18,161 nucleotides of DNA from NCBI GenBank assembly GCA_003353825.1, contig PIVW01000057.1:1-18161 (forward strand), in the 5' to 3' direction. Shown here piece by piece: positions 1-8,048 of the stretch (positions are counted from its first letter, which is position 1; every line of letters begins with the position of its first letter). Origin of the DNA: Chloroflexota bacterium. Its GTDB lineage: Bacteria; Chloroflexota; Anaerolineae; J102. Position numbers and translations under genes: made by a program. Below the pieces are notes generated by a model, which searched no databases, had not been told where the DNA came from, and worked only from the letters and a program-made list of their open reading frames with translations.

Positions 1-66
1 GGTGCTTCCGTGGTGGTTTAGTCGCGTGGTCGGGCGGCTGTTTTGTCGGGTGGTAGGGTGGTCGGG
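1..66. repeat. Degenerate GTGGTCG-type short tandem repeat
   Basis: The plus strand reads as loosely repeated GTGGTCG/GTCGGGTGG words with almost no A. The same family recurs at 16752-16830, and the 12-mer GTCGCGTGGTCG is identical at 21-32 and 16807-16818. No gene is visible here. Short degenerate arrays of this kind are, from memory, common between genes in some Chloroflexota; their role is unknown. Confidence 0.6.
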
Positions 67-94
67 GGCTCTGTGAAGTTTATCAGCACTTCGT

Positions 95-134
95 CACCTT
101 GCCACTTTGCCACTTTGCCACCTTGCCACCTTGC
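95..134. repeat. Octamer tandem array CACYTTGC x5
   Basis: Five consecutive 8-bp units, CACCTTGC or CACTTTGC, run directly up to the stop codon of obgE (TAG, 139-137). Related CACCTTGTCAC words occur on the minus strand at 17965-17993. The array sits where a terminator for obgE would be expected, but it has no stem followed by a T-run. Confidence 0.75.
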
Positions 135-136
135 CA

Positions 137-1408
137 CTATTTTCCAAAATAGTAGTCATCACTCCAATTGAGATCGAACTCTCCGATAAAAACGGTTTCC
201 CCTTCTTCGATACCCGCTTGTTCGAGGGCCTGGGAGATGCCCATCGCTTCCATGATTCGCTGGAAACGGAGAATGGCTTCGTAGTAGTCCCAATTCGTCA
301 TAGCAGCAGCGCGTTCGATACGCTTCCCTCGCACGATCCAGCCTTCAGGCTCGCGCTCGATTGTAAATACATCTTCGTCAACCGCTGTCAGCACTGGTAC
401 GATGTGCAGGCTCTCAGGTGCAGGCAACGTATCAAGTAGACCAACAGCTTGCGCCAACAGCGCTTGAACGTTCTCGCCGGTCACCGCACTCATTGCAATG
501 GCCTGTACACTCTTGTCCGCCAGTGCCGCTTGTATCTCGGGCCAGCGCTCTCGGACTTCAGTTACATCCATTTTGTTATAAGCCACGATCTGTGCCTTGT
601 CGGCCAGATGGGGTTTGAACAAGGTCAGTTCCTGATTGATGGCCTCATAGTCACCGATAGGGTCGGGACTGAGTCCATCTAACACGTGTATTAGCAATCG
701 GGTGCGTTCGATATGGCGTAGGAATGCCAATCCCAAGCCGACACCGGTATGAGCTCCTTCGATCAAGCCAGGGATATCAGCCAAAACCACATCACGATAA
801 TCGACCAGGGCCACACCTAGATGAGGTTCCAACGTGGTGAAAGGGTAATCAGCGATCTTTGGTCTGGCACGTGTGACTACAGAAAGTAAGGTACTTTTGC
901 CAGCATTGGGTACACCAATGATGCCGATATCAGCGATCAACTTCAACTCCAGTCTCAACCAACTTTCTACACCCGGCTCACCCTTCTCAGCAAATTGCGG
1001 CGTCTGATGCGTAGAAGAACGGAAGACTGCGTTGCCGCGGCCGCCGCGGCCACCGCTGGCAACCAAGAGCCTATCCCCGACTTCGAGGAGCTCGCCTAAT
1101 GCCAGGCCTGACTCGTCATCGTAAACCACGGTGCCCGGCGCCACAGGTACTTCTATATCGGCGCCCCGCGCACCCTGTTTGTTGGAGCCACTTCCATGCT
1201 TACCCCGCTCCGCCTTGAAATGCACTTTACGGGTGAAGTGGTAAAGGGTGTTGTGTCGAGGGCTGGCCACTAGGTAGACATCTCCACCCTTGCCGCCATT
1301 TCCTCCTGCGGGACCGCCACGTGGCACATATTTCTCGCGCCGAAAGGCAACGATACCGTTGCCGCCGTCACCGGCCTTGACATTAATTTTGGCTTCGTCT
1401 GCAAACAT
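137..1408 (-). CDS. obgE: Obg-family GTPase (ribosome-associated, CgtA/ObgE)
   Basis: Essential GTPase that binds the large ribosomal subunit and acts in 50S maturation and stress signalling (family knowledge). The 423-aa protein has the full Obg layout. Residues 1-158 are the glycine-rich Obg fold, with the typical GDGGNG and GGxGGxGG runs. The G domain follows with G1 GVPNAGKS (165-172), G2 threonines 191-192, G3 DIPG (211-214), G4 NKMD (278-281) and G5 SA (307-308). Residues about 345-412 form the C-terminal OCT domain, ending FIGEFDLNW. Length and domain order are normal. The ATG at 1408 begins exactly at the conserved MFADEAKI start; the ribosome site ahead of it is weak (AAGA). It lies 89 bp behind a small ORF and probably shares its promoter. 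It is a housekeeping gene beside the glycan locus with no apparent functional link to it. Identification is secure. Confidence 0.98.
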   Translation of the reverse strand: MFADEAKINVKAGDGGNGIVAFRREKYVPRGGPAGGNGGKGGDVYLVASPRHNTLYHFTRKVHFKAERGKHGSGSNKQGARGADIEVPVAPGTVVYDDESGLALGELLEVGDRLLVASGGRGGRGNAVFRSSTHQTPQFAEKGEPGVESWLRLELKLIADIGIIGVPNAGKSTLLSVVTRARPKIADYPFTTLEPHLGVALVDYRDVVLADIPGLIEGAHTGVGLGLAFLRHIERTRLLIHVLDGLSPDPIGDYEAINQELTLFKPHLADKAQIVAYNKMDVTEVRERWPEIQAALADKSVQAIAMSAVTGENVQALLAQAVGLLDTLPAPESLHIVPVLTAVDEDVFTIEREPEGWIVRGKRIERAAAMTNWDYYEAILRFQRIMEAMGISQALEQAGIEEGETVFIGEFDLNWSDDYYFGK

Positions 1409-1497
1409 AATGCGTTATCTTAATGGTACCGAGAAAACACCCGATCTCGAAAGGTACGGGCGCCAATACACTGAGAATTATCAGAATAGCATAGCAT

Positions 1498-1692
1498 TCA
1501 ATCGGCAAATGATGCCACTTTGTCTACAAACTCGAAGCTCAATTGCTTAATCTCTTTGAGTACTGTGATGATATCAGGATCTAGAAAGATTGCCAGTTGA
1601 TCGACGCCTTCATCAGCCCAGAGCGTTTCTAATCTCGCGCGTACAGCGCGTGCTTCCGAGGAGAGTTCAGCCACAGCAGGGTCTTGACTCAT
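1498..1692 (-). CDS. Small acidic protein of unknown function (64 aa)
   Basis: I do not recognise a family. The 64 residues contain no Cys, no signal peptide and no membrane segment. They look mostly helical: an acidic N-terminal half (AVAELSSEARAVRARLETLW), then a hydrophobic/charged second half with VLKEIKQLSFEFVDKVASF. I regard it as a real gene because GGAG lies about 12 nt before the ATG and a good TATAAT box lies about 37 nt before it. It is also in the same orientation as obgE and 89 bp upstream of it, so the two are likely cotranscribed. It could be a small regulator or an antitoxin-like helical protein, but nothing in the sequence shows that; no toxin partner lies next to it. Confidence concerns existence, not function. 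Confidence 0.6.
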   Translation of the reverse strand: MSQDPAVAELSSEARAVRARLETLWADEGVDQLAIFLDPDIITVLKEIKQLSFEFVDKVASFAD

Positions 1693-1728
1693 AACTTGAT
1701 TGCTCCAATAGTATGATACATAATGACC

Positions 1729-1758
1729 ATTATACGGCTGTGACCGATTTGATGGAAA
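1729..1758 (-). promoter_or_regulatory. Sigma70-type promoter for the 64-aa gene and obgE, with overlapping palindromes
   Basis: On the minus strand a perfect TATAAT (1734-1729) is preceded, with an 18-bp spacer, by TTTCCA (1758-1753; 4 of 6 to consensus). This predicts a transcript start near 1722, about 30 nt before the ATG at 1692, with GGAG in the leader. Two nested inverted repeats cover the -35: CGATTT/AAATCG (1745-1750 and 1756-1761) and GACCGA/TCGGTC (1742-1747 and 1763-1768). They could be an operator or a weak hairpin closing the GT2 transcript; no T-run follows. Confidence 0.45.
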
Positions 1759-1814
1759 TCGTTCGGTCGTACATCACCTACGCCAAACACAGATTGTTGC
1801 AGCCGTACTACGTT

Positions 1815-2804
1815 TTACTGGTTTGGAGGGCGTAACCAGGCGATCCAAAAGGACACTCCCCAAGAAAGGTGGATTGTAAGGAATGTCGTCACAAGACGGG
1901 GAAACGCCGCGATGCCATGGGCAATACACAGTTTTGTACTTACTACACCATCTACAACCATGTACATTGCTACCAGTAATAGCAATGGCCAGACGGTAAC
2001 AAGAGTCAAGAGCAAAAACAGGGCCAGGGCAGCCACAAAGAACGCCGGAATCAGATGTCGTAGTTGGGTTGCCCGGAGATGACGTTTCATCGTGACCGTA
2101 CGCCAGGCGCCGAAGTTGGCATATTGTTTGGCGATAGCCTTTAGAGAATCTCGGGCAAGATAGGTACTTTCGATAGCCGGGTCTACTAACAAACGGCCAC
2201 CAGCCTCCCGCACGCGCGCGTTGAGATCGAAGTCCTCATTGGCGCCAAAATTCTGGTCCCAGCCGCCCAGTCGGCGGAGCCAAGCAAGCGGATATGCACC
2301 CAGGTAGAGGGTCTCGGATTCGATGGGATGCGATGCCAACCTATAACGCGGGGCTCCCGTTCCAAAACGATGGTTCAGGGCTGATGCGTGAACTCGAGCC
2401 ACTGGAGATTCCCCCTCTGCGCGTTGAGGGCCCGCCACAGCCGCCCAATCCCCTTGCTGTAAACGCTTGATAGCATACTCGATATATGTCGGCGCCGGGC
2501 GGGTGCGAGCATCCAGACGGACAAGATATTCACCCTCGGCGTGTTCCAGTGCTGTATTGAGCGCAGCAGCGATACCACAACCGGACCTATCCAGGAGCCG
2601 AATCTGAGCATGATCCGCAGCGGCTTGCATTGCCAACCTCTGTGTACCATCCTTGGAACCCCCATCCAGCAAGAGGACTTGCAGGTTACTGGCGGGATAG
2701 GTTTGTGCGAGGATCGCTGTCAGGAGGCCAGGAAGGTGGTGGATTTCATTGAGCAAGGGTACGGCGACAGTTACAATGGGTACTGGTTCGGACACAGCGA
2801 TCAC
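1815..2804 (-). CDS. Family 2 glycosyltransferase with C-terminal membrane helices (ExoA-like)
   Basis: Transfers a sugar from a nucleotide-sugar donor on the cytosolic face of the membrane, probably onto a lipid-linked glycan (family inference). The 329-aa protein has a GT-A fold. The N-terminal strand VTVAVPLLNE (11-20) is followed by DGGSKDGT (47-54), the DxD-position motif RLDAR (96-100), and the acceptor-side NEDFD (189-193). Three hydrophobic segments (about 251-270, 272-288 and 304-324) anchor it, as in succinoglycan ExoA-type enzymes. The start drawn is GTG (2804). It has no good ribosome site of its own; a GAGG at 2838-2835 serves an ATG at 2825 that is in frame but closed after six codons by TGA. 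It follows the TPR ligase gene by 61 bp and is the last glycan gene of the block. Sugar specificity cannot be read from sequence. Confidence 0.9.
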   Translation of the reverse strand: MIAVSEPVPIVTVAVPLLNEIHHLPGLLTAILAQTYPASNLQVLLLDGGSKDGTQRLAMQAAADHAQIRLLDRSGCGIAAALNTALEHAEGEYLVRLDARTRPAPTYIEYAIKRLQQGDWAAVAGPQRAEGESPVARVHASALNHRFGTGAPRYRLASHPIESETLYLGAYPLAWLRRLGGWDQNFGANEDFDLNARVREAGGRLLVDPAIESTYLARDSLKAIAKQYANFGAWRTVTMKRHLRATQLRHLIPAFFVAALALFLLLTLVTVWPLLLLVAMYMVVDGVVSTKLCIAHGIAAFPRLVTTFLTIHLSWGVSFWIAWLRPPNQ

Positions 2805-2825
2805 TCACAAAAATGCCGTGAACAT
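2805..2825 (-). promoter_or_regulatory. Six-codon mini-ORF (leader) directly before the GT2 start
   Basis: ATG at 2825 opens a frame encoding MFTAFL, then TGA (2807-2805), immediately followed by the GTG of the GT2 gene in the same frame. GAGG lies 9 nt before this ATG and is the only clear ribosome site in the gap. Ribosomes could terminate and restart at the adjoining GTG (translational coupling). Alternatively the TGA is a mutation shortening the original N-terminus. Confidence 0.35.
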
Positions 2826-2865
2826 GAGTCACGACCTCAATTATCGGTTGTGGTGTTGATCATAT

Positions 2866-5370
2866 CTACGGTTCCAGCTTGTCGAGCGCTACTGGCAAAG
2901 CATCCCACCAGGGTACCTGTTCGATTCCGCGTTGCAGCGTCGCTCGCGCGTTTTCGATATCCCCCGTTCTTTCTTGAATCTCAGCCAAATTTAGATAAGT
3001 CGGGCCATACAGCGGATCGCGCCGCAATAAAACCTGTAAGTCAGCAATTGCCCTTTCTGCATCTCCCTGTTGCCAGAACAGCAGAGCTTGCTGATTTCGA
3101 ACCTGCAAATTCTGTGGCGCCAGATCAAGGGCTCGTGAAAAGTAAACCTGTGACTTCGCTGCAACCTGCTCATCCGCTTTGGCCCGTGTTCGTAACCACT
3201 CTGCGTAGAATGCAAATGGTTCAGGTGCTAGCGGTTGGGCACGCGTTGCCAGTTCGTAAAGCTGGTTGACACGATCAATGCTTGGCGAGTTAAGGATTGT
3301 GCTCTCGTTAACAGATCCGCTCTCGACAAACGCCATCCCTGCGGCCATAATATGATCGTAGGGGGACAGCCACAAGGCGCGATCCGACCAAGTGTTGCGG
3401 ACCTTGGCATCCTGCAGATTTAGTAACGCGCTTTTGTAAGCGATATCCCCATAGGCTGGCAGATTGAGCAACAGTAGAATTGGGGTTAGTATCGCTAACA
3501 TAGGCAGAGCACTGCGACGCCTGGCTTTAGGAAGCAATAGTGCGATTTGAGCTAACAACCACAATAATAACCAGGTATAGGCCAGCCATGAGGCCACTCC
3601 TGGTTGGCGATTGAGAAGCATAGCAGGGAGGAGTGTGAGCGCGGGGACGATAAACCACAAGACCTGCTCCGCACCCTGCGTACCGCGAGGGCTAAGAATC
3701 CACACCAAACCGTAGCCGGCAAACGCCGCCACGACAACGAGTACAAGTGCTGCCTGCCAGGCCGCAGCGGTACTCAGTAAAAACAGGGCGACGGCAATAC
3801 CCCCGATTTGGAAATAGTTATTACCAGAGAGGCGATCGCTCGCTTCGGCCGACGTGGGGGTACTGTTCTTAGCAATATCCGTCACGGCAAGCACCATTCC
3901 TATAATCACCCAGATAAGTAGATCCGGCGCATGTGTAGGAAAGCTGAAGGCCAATAGCGTCCAATGTCCCACCAGCGCTGCAAGCAAGAACGGATACAAC
4001 GCGCGCAGATCTGTTGGAGGAATTTTCGATGGTGCAGTCGGCGCCACAAGCAAAACCAACAGAGCGCCCCCCAAAAGACCGGCGCTCAACCCCAACGGAG
4101 AGGCGTGAATCCCTACCAGCACTGTCGCCGCCACAGCCCCAATACCTGCGCCGGCCAACTGGCACCCAAGTGGAAAGTGGGGTCGTTTCGAATAGGATGG
4201 CAATAATCTCGTTAGCAAAGAGGCCCACAACAGTACCCACAATATGAGTGCGACAACACCATTGGCGCTGAGTAATTCAAGAGGCAATGTGTGAGCTCGA
4301 TCGGGGATACGAAAGACCCAATCAGGTTCAAAATGCGCTAATTCGGCGGGTAAGTAGGCGCCCAACTTGAAGGGTAGCACATCCATGCCAATCCCTGTCA
4401 GAAGATATTGGGGTTCTGCGCCTAATAGATCAAAAACGGCTTGCCAGAAAAGCAACCGTTGTCCACCAGTGCCGCCGCTAGCGAACAGGTCATTGAGTCT
4501 GGGAGGTAAGAATTGCGGGGTGATCCAGGCCATGCCTAAGAGCAAAATGGCCAGTGCCAAAAATGAAAATCCCGCCATTCTGAGTAAGCGATTTTGGCGT
4601 TGGTAACCCCAATAAACAAGAAAAAACGTGGCAGATGCGAGCGCGGCCAGTAAGGCGCTACGGCTTAGTGTGGCGGCAAATGCCAGGGCGAGTAAGAGGC
4701 AATACATCACCAAAATCAACTTGGCCCCTCTATTATCAGGGGGGTTGAGCAACAAGCGGGCGAGAGCAAGAATTGCTACCAGCAGCAGGAAATTTGCCAG
4801 ATACAGGGGATTGCCCAAAGTGGATGAGGCACGTAGCCCCAACTCGAAACTGAGCGAACGGCCAATGACCGGATCATATCCGCCTACCTGACTGAGACCA
4901 TATAGTGCAGGAATGAGCGCGGCGATGAGGATTGCATCGACAAGCAACCAGAGACGGCATGCACGCAGCAGTTGATACGCTGCTGTAATAAAGCCCATGC
5001 CTGCAAGAAGACTTAGCAACCCATAACCCCGTTCGTGACTCCCCCAGAAACTGGTTACAGGATCAACCCCAAATAACGTAGACAACGTCGACACCAAGCA
5101 TATCAAAACCAGGCATTTAACCGGCAAACTTATTGTCGACCATTGGGGCAACTCCCGCGCTCGTATGTGATTGACAATAGCTGGAAGTAATCCGGCGGCA
5201 ACGATCAGAGCCAACGTTCGTATCAGCGCGCTTTTGTCCGGCTCGAAGCTGCGACTGGACATGATGTTGAAATAGTTTGGGACGACTGCGATTGCCACCA
5301 GCAGCGCGGCCGAGGGTAACGCCAGGTCTGTTACTGCTGAAATCTGTTTCGAACGTCGTCTGCGTGACAT
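2866..5370 (-). CDS. O-antigen ligase/polymerase-family membrane protein with C-terminal TPRs
   Basis: Wzy_C/WaaL/PglL superfamily: moves a lipid-linked oligosaccharide, outside the membrane, onto lipid, a growing polymer or protein Ser/Thr. The 834 residues comprise about 12-15 predicted membrane segments to about residue 640, then a soluble tail. Family signs are FWGSHERGYGLLS (108-120), the arginine in LSRSALLA (235-242), R305 and W309 in GGQRLLFWQA, LTGIGMD (324-330), and the hallmark loop DRAHTLPLELLSANG (357-371) with H360 in the place of the HN..E signature. Residues about 710-820 form TPR-like helices (ALDLAPQNLQVRNQQALLFW and the repeat after it). TPR fusions occur in large ligases of this superfamily, including protein O-oligosaccharyltransferases, so a protein acceptor is possible. 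The ATG lies 3 nt after the stop of the GT4 gene, so translation is coupled. Polymerase, ligase or PglL role is undecided. Confidence 0.88.
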   Translation of the reverse strand: MSRRRRSKQISAVTDLALPSAALLVAIAVVPNYFNIMSSRSFEPDKSALIRTLALIVAAGLLPAIVNHIRARELPQWSTISLPVKCLVLICLVSTLSTLFGVDPVTSFWGSHERGYGLLSLLAGMGFITAAYQLLRACRLWLLVDAILIAALIPALYGLSQVGGYDPVIGRSLSFELGLRASSTLGNPLYLANFLLLVAILALARLLLNPPDNRGAKLILVMYCLLLALAFAATLSRSALLAALASATFFLVYWGYQRQNRLLRMAGFSFLALAILLLGMAWITPQFLPPRLNDLFASGGTGGQRLLFWQAVFDLLGAEPQYLLTGIGMDVLPFKLGAYLPAELAHFEPDWVFRIPDRAHTLPLELLSANGVVALILWVLLWASLLTRLLPSYSKRPHFPLGCQLAGAGIGAVAATVLVGIHASPLGLSAGLLGGALLVLLVAPTAPSKIPPTDLRALYPFLLAALVGHWTLLAFSFPTHAPDLLIWVIIGMVLAVTDIAKNSTPTSAEASDRLSGNNYFQIGGIAVALFLLSTAAAWQAALVLVVVAAFAGYGLVWILSPRGTQGAEQVLWFIVPALTLLPAMLLNRQPGVASWLAYTWLLLWLLAQIALLLPKARRRSALPMLAILTPILLLLNLPAYGDIAYKSALLNLQDAKVRNTWSDRALWLSPYDHIMAAGMAFVESGSVNESTILNSPSIDRVNQLYELATRAQPLAPEPFAFYAEWLRTRAKADEQVAAKSQVYFSRALDLAPQNLQVRNQQALLFWQQGDAERAIADLQVLLRRDPLYGPTYLNLAEIQERTGDIENARATLQRGIEQVPWWDALPVALDKLEP

Positions 5371-5373
5371 GAC

Positions 5374-6480
5374 TTACCCGTTAAGCACTGCCTGATATAG
5401 TTTAGTGAGTTGTCGACTGCGCGCTGCGGGATCGAATTGGGGTTGAGCGAGATACGCTTCTCCCACTTGTGAACCACGCGGGTAGTCGGGATGTAAGACG
5501 ATCTTCAGGGAAGCGATTAGGGCGGAAGGATTTTCGGGGGGAATCAGGTGTGCATGGGGTGCACTCCGACAGATTTTTGCTAACCCCCCCACACGTGTGG
5601 CAATGACTGGTGTTCCCAAACACAACGATTCAAATGCCGTCATGCCCCAGGCTTCCTGGCGAGAGGGGATAATGGTGATGTCCGCTGCCGATAACCAGGG
5701 GCGTATATCGTGGCGATAACCGATCTGATGCACATTCTGTTGATCCATATCTCCTGCAAGTCCAGCTCCATAGAACGAACGACGTTGCTCCGGGTGCAGC
5801 ACCCAAAGCTGAGCAGATGGGTAGACATTCAGAATCGCCGACCAGGCAGCGAGCAGAACATCCAGACCTTTTTCGGGTGATAATCGACCGGCAAAGAGCA
5901 AATTAGGCCCTGAATGATGTAATATTGCAGGTTCAGGGATGGGAGATCGGAGTAAGATAGCCCGACTGTTTCCAACCGTAGAAAGTTTCGATACAGGAAC
6001 GCCCTGCGAAGCCAGATGCGTTTCCCAGGCAACTGACACAGCAGCAACTGCCGAAAATCGTTTAAGGTGCCAGATATCAAGCCGATTCCACACGGACATG
6101 CTTTTGCCCTCGCCAGTGTGTCCGTGAGATTCTGCGATCTTGGGAGTATCTCGACTGCCCCAATAGGAGAGCACGTCACTGCGATAGTCACAGCTATGAA
6201 TGACGTTTGGCCGATGGTTAGTGACCTTTTCGCGCACTATCGGCAAGGTATCCCACGACCACCACCTGGGATCTGGAATCGTGTGAGCGGCGAGACCTGA
6301 TGATCGTGCGCTTTCGACCAGCGGATGTTCACCCATGCCACGATACAGGCAGAGAAGGCATGGGCGCCATCCCAACTGCCTCAAACGATGCGCGTGGTCG
6401 AGCAATTGGCATTCGATACCACCCAAATGTAAACTGGAGCGCACCAATAGTACACTATGTCCTTGTTCTTCTCCCGGCAC
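5374..6480 (-). CDS. Family 4 glycosyltransferase (GT-B fold)
   Basis: Cytosolic sugar transferase, retaining mechanism, acting on a lipid-linked or polysaccharide acceptor (family knowledge). In 368 residues the N-terminal Rossmann domain carries LHLGGIECQL (17-26, acceptor/nucleotide loop) and HSCDYRSDVLSYW (95-107). The C-terminal domain carries LLFAGRLSPEKGLDVLL (194-210), then SRQEAWGMTAFESLCLGTPV (273-292) with the E-x7-E pair E276/E284, and IATRVGG. This is typical GT4 (Glycos_transf_1) architecture and length. The start is GTG at 6480; AAGGA overlaps the upstream stop codon 8 nt before it, which supports this choice. It sits 11 bp behind the secreted glycosidase gene and 3 bp before the ligase gene, so all three are one transcript. 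Donor sugar unknown. Confidence 0.93.
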   Translation of the reverse strand: MPGEEQGHSVLLVRSSLHLGGIECQLLDHAHRLRQLGWRPCLLCLYRGMGEHPLVESARSSGLAAHTIPDPRWWSWDTLPIVREKVTNHRPNVIHSCDYRSDVLSYWGSRDTPKIAESHGHTGEGKSMSVWNRLDIWHLKRFSAVAAVSVAWETHLASQGVPVSKLSTVGNSRAILLRSPIPEPAILHHSGPNLLFAGRLSPEKGLDVLLAAWSAILNVYPSAQLWVLHPEQRRSFYGAGLAGDMDQQNVHQIGYRHDIRPWLSAADITIIPSRQEAWGMTAFESLCLGTPVIATRVGGLAKICRSAPHAHLIPPENPSALIASLKIVLHPDYPRGSQVGEAYLAQPQFDPAARSRQLTKLYQAVLNG

Positions 6481-6491
6481 CGGTGACGTCC

Positions 6492-8009
6492 TTACTGAAG
6501 CATGAGTGGAACGTAATGACGCAGAGGGCGTTTAGAAGTAGGCGTAAAAGTAGCTGTGTACGTAGCAGTAGGAGTGTTTGTAGGAGGAGATGTAGGTGTA
6601 ATGGTTGGTGTCTGTGTCGGGGCAAAGCTAACTTCTACTATCCTAGGGCTGGCATCGATGTATATAGTCACTCTACCATTAACGGCGCCATCTCGATCTT
6701 CAGCACTGCCATCTGCGATCCAACGTTCGGTACCCTCTTTCTCGACAACGCGCATTCCTTGGTCAGCCTGTTCGAGTATAAACCACTGGCTACCGCTGAA
6801 ACCGCCATTAATCCACAAGACGGTTTTACGAGTATTGTCAACATCAAAATCATACCCCTCAATGTATGAAGCGTAATCTTCTCGTACACGCACAAAATGG
6901 GCTCCTGTGAGTTCGCGTGTCAAGGTCTTATAGGCGTAATAGGGGGGTTTGGGTGACAGGTCTTCGTACATGAGTCCGTACTTGCGAATCAACCAAGATT
7001 CATCGACTGCTTGTAACCATATAACCGGGCTAATACCGGCCGACATCGCCCGTGTATAGACCTGTATCACATATCTGGCACTCAATTCATCACTATAAGG
7101 TAAGGTATCACTTGTTGGTCCATCGGTTGGATAGCCCACCTCCGTACACAAGATGGGCTTTTCAATTTCGCCCAACCGTTTGACTTCATCGCTGATATAT
7201 TTCGACTTGCCGTAGATGTTGCTCGTATATCTATCGCCCGTACTCCATACGTTAGCCCATGCCGGATAGTAATGGAAGTTCATGATATCGAAATAGGCCG
7301 CACCGCCGGCATTTAGGACATCGTCCAGAAAATTGGGGTCAAAGGGTCCCCAGAGTGGAGATATCCACCAGTTGTCATAAGCAATACCGCCCATTAACAC
7401 GTTGACGCTAGTATTGACAGCCTTCATGGCTGGATAAACATAAGACAACATGTGTGCATAAGCTGCACCGCCTGCACCCTCGGCATGGTTGGGATGTGTC
7501 TTCCCCCAACATCCACCCAACCAGGGATAGGTTACCGGATCGGCGTTATCCGGTTCGTTGTAGAGTGCCCAGTGCATAACATTGTATGGCGCTACGCTAT
7601 AACGGGCGACGGCTGCTGCCAAAAAGGCTGCATGGTCAGATTGATACGCTTCCGTTATCGGCCCGCATGCTGTCGCCGCTGCCCAGCTGGGATTCCCGCC
7701 GACGGTGACGACCACCTGCAAATTATGTGCAGCAGCATCTGCCAGTACGGTATCCCACGACGACCAATCGTATGTGCCGGCTGTCGACTCGACATCGCTC
7801 CAATGGACATGTAAGTTTGCCCAGCGTGCTCCTGCCGCTACCATTTCATCGACCCCCAGTATACCGCCTCCACCGGCACGAACATAAGCACCGAAAGGAT
7901 CGGAGGGTGTCGGTAGGGGCGCCTTTGTCTGTCCAGATGCAAATGCATGGCCCAGCATCCCAAGGCCGGCGAGAGCGCAAATAAAAATAAAAAGAAATCT
8001 AGATCGCAT
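6492..8009 (-). CDS. Secreted GH39/GH5-like (clan A) glycosidase with Thr/Pro-rich tail
   Basis: Predicted extracellular retaining glycoside hydrolase, (beta/alpha)8 barrel, 505 aa. A signal peptide (1-25, cleavage near HAFA-SG) precedes the barrel (about 40-365). Catalytic residues fit clan A: acid/base E152 in LYNEPDN and nucleophile E290 in CTEVGYPT, with FHYYPAW (245-251) between them. C115 and C167 match cysteines at the same places in the paralogue at 10438-11835, suggesting a disulfide. A beta-rich region (370-460) is followed by a Thr/Pro linker (463-492) and a final RHYVPLMLQ tail like that of the adjacent Thr/Pro protein. Enzymes of this sort within exopolysaccharide operons (PslG, GH39) trim or release the polymer, which is my inferred role. 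ATG 8009 has GGTGG 6-7 nt upstream. Substrate unknown; a GH5-like assignment is also possible. Confidence 0.85.
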   Translation of the reverse strand: MRSRFLFIFICALAGLGMLGHAFASGQTKAPLPTPSDPFGAYVRAGGGGILGVDEMVAAGARWANLHVHWSDVESTAGTYDWSSWDTVLADAAAHNLQVVVTVGGNPSWAAATACGPITEAYQSDHAAFLAAAVARYSVAPYNVMHWALYNEPDNADPVTYPWLGGCWGKTHPNHAEGAGGAAYAHMLSYVYPAMKAVNTSVNVLMGGIAYDNWWISPLWGPFDPNFLDDVLNAGGAAYFDIMNFHYYPAWANVWSTGDRYTSNIYGKSKYISDEVKRLGEIEKPILCTEVGYPTDGPTSDTLPYSDELSARYVIQVYTRAMSAGISPVIWLQAVDESWLIRKYGLMYEDLSPKPPYYAYKTLTRELTGAHFVRVREDYASYIEGYDFDVDNTRKTVLWINGGFSGSQWFILEQADQGMRVVEKEGTERWIADGSAEDRDGAVNGRVTIYIDASPRIVEVSFAPTQTPTITPTSPPTNTPTATYTATFTPTSKRPLRHYVPLMLQ

Positions 8010-8048
8010 GATATACCACCAATGTGTGTTGTTGATTCCTCAGCACGG

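Noticed and set aside
95..134. Octamer array as a CRISPR remnant
   Set aside because: Units are 8 bp without spacers; no palindromic repeats or cas genes are present.
137..152. CTATTTTCCAAAATAG palindrome at the end of obgE as a terminator
   Set aside because: The arms are 7 bp but the loop is only 2 nt, the stem is nearly all A/T, it lies inside the last codons (YYFGK), and no T-run follows.
1745..1761. Rho-independent terminator for the GT2 gene
   Set aside because: The 6-bp stem with 5-nt loop is AT-rich and has no T-run on the minus-strand side; an operator reading fits its position better.
2805..2807. TGA read through as an amino acid in the GT2 gene
   Set aside because: TGA serves as the stop of other genes in the window (10440-10438, 9454-9452), so recoding would need a special signal that is not seen.
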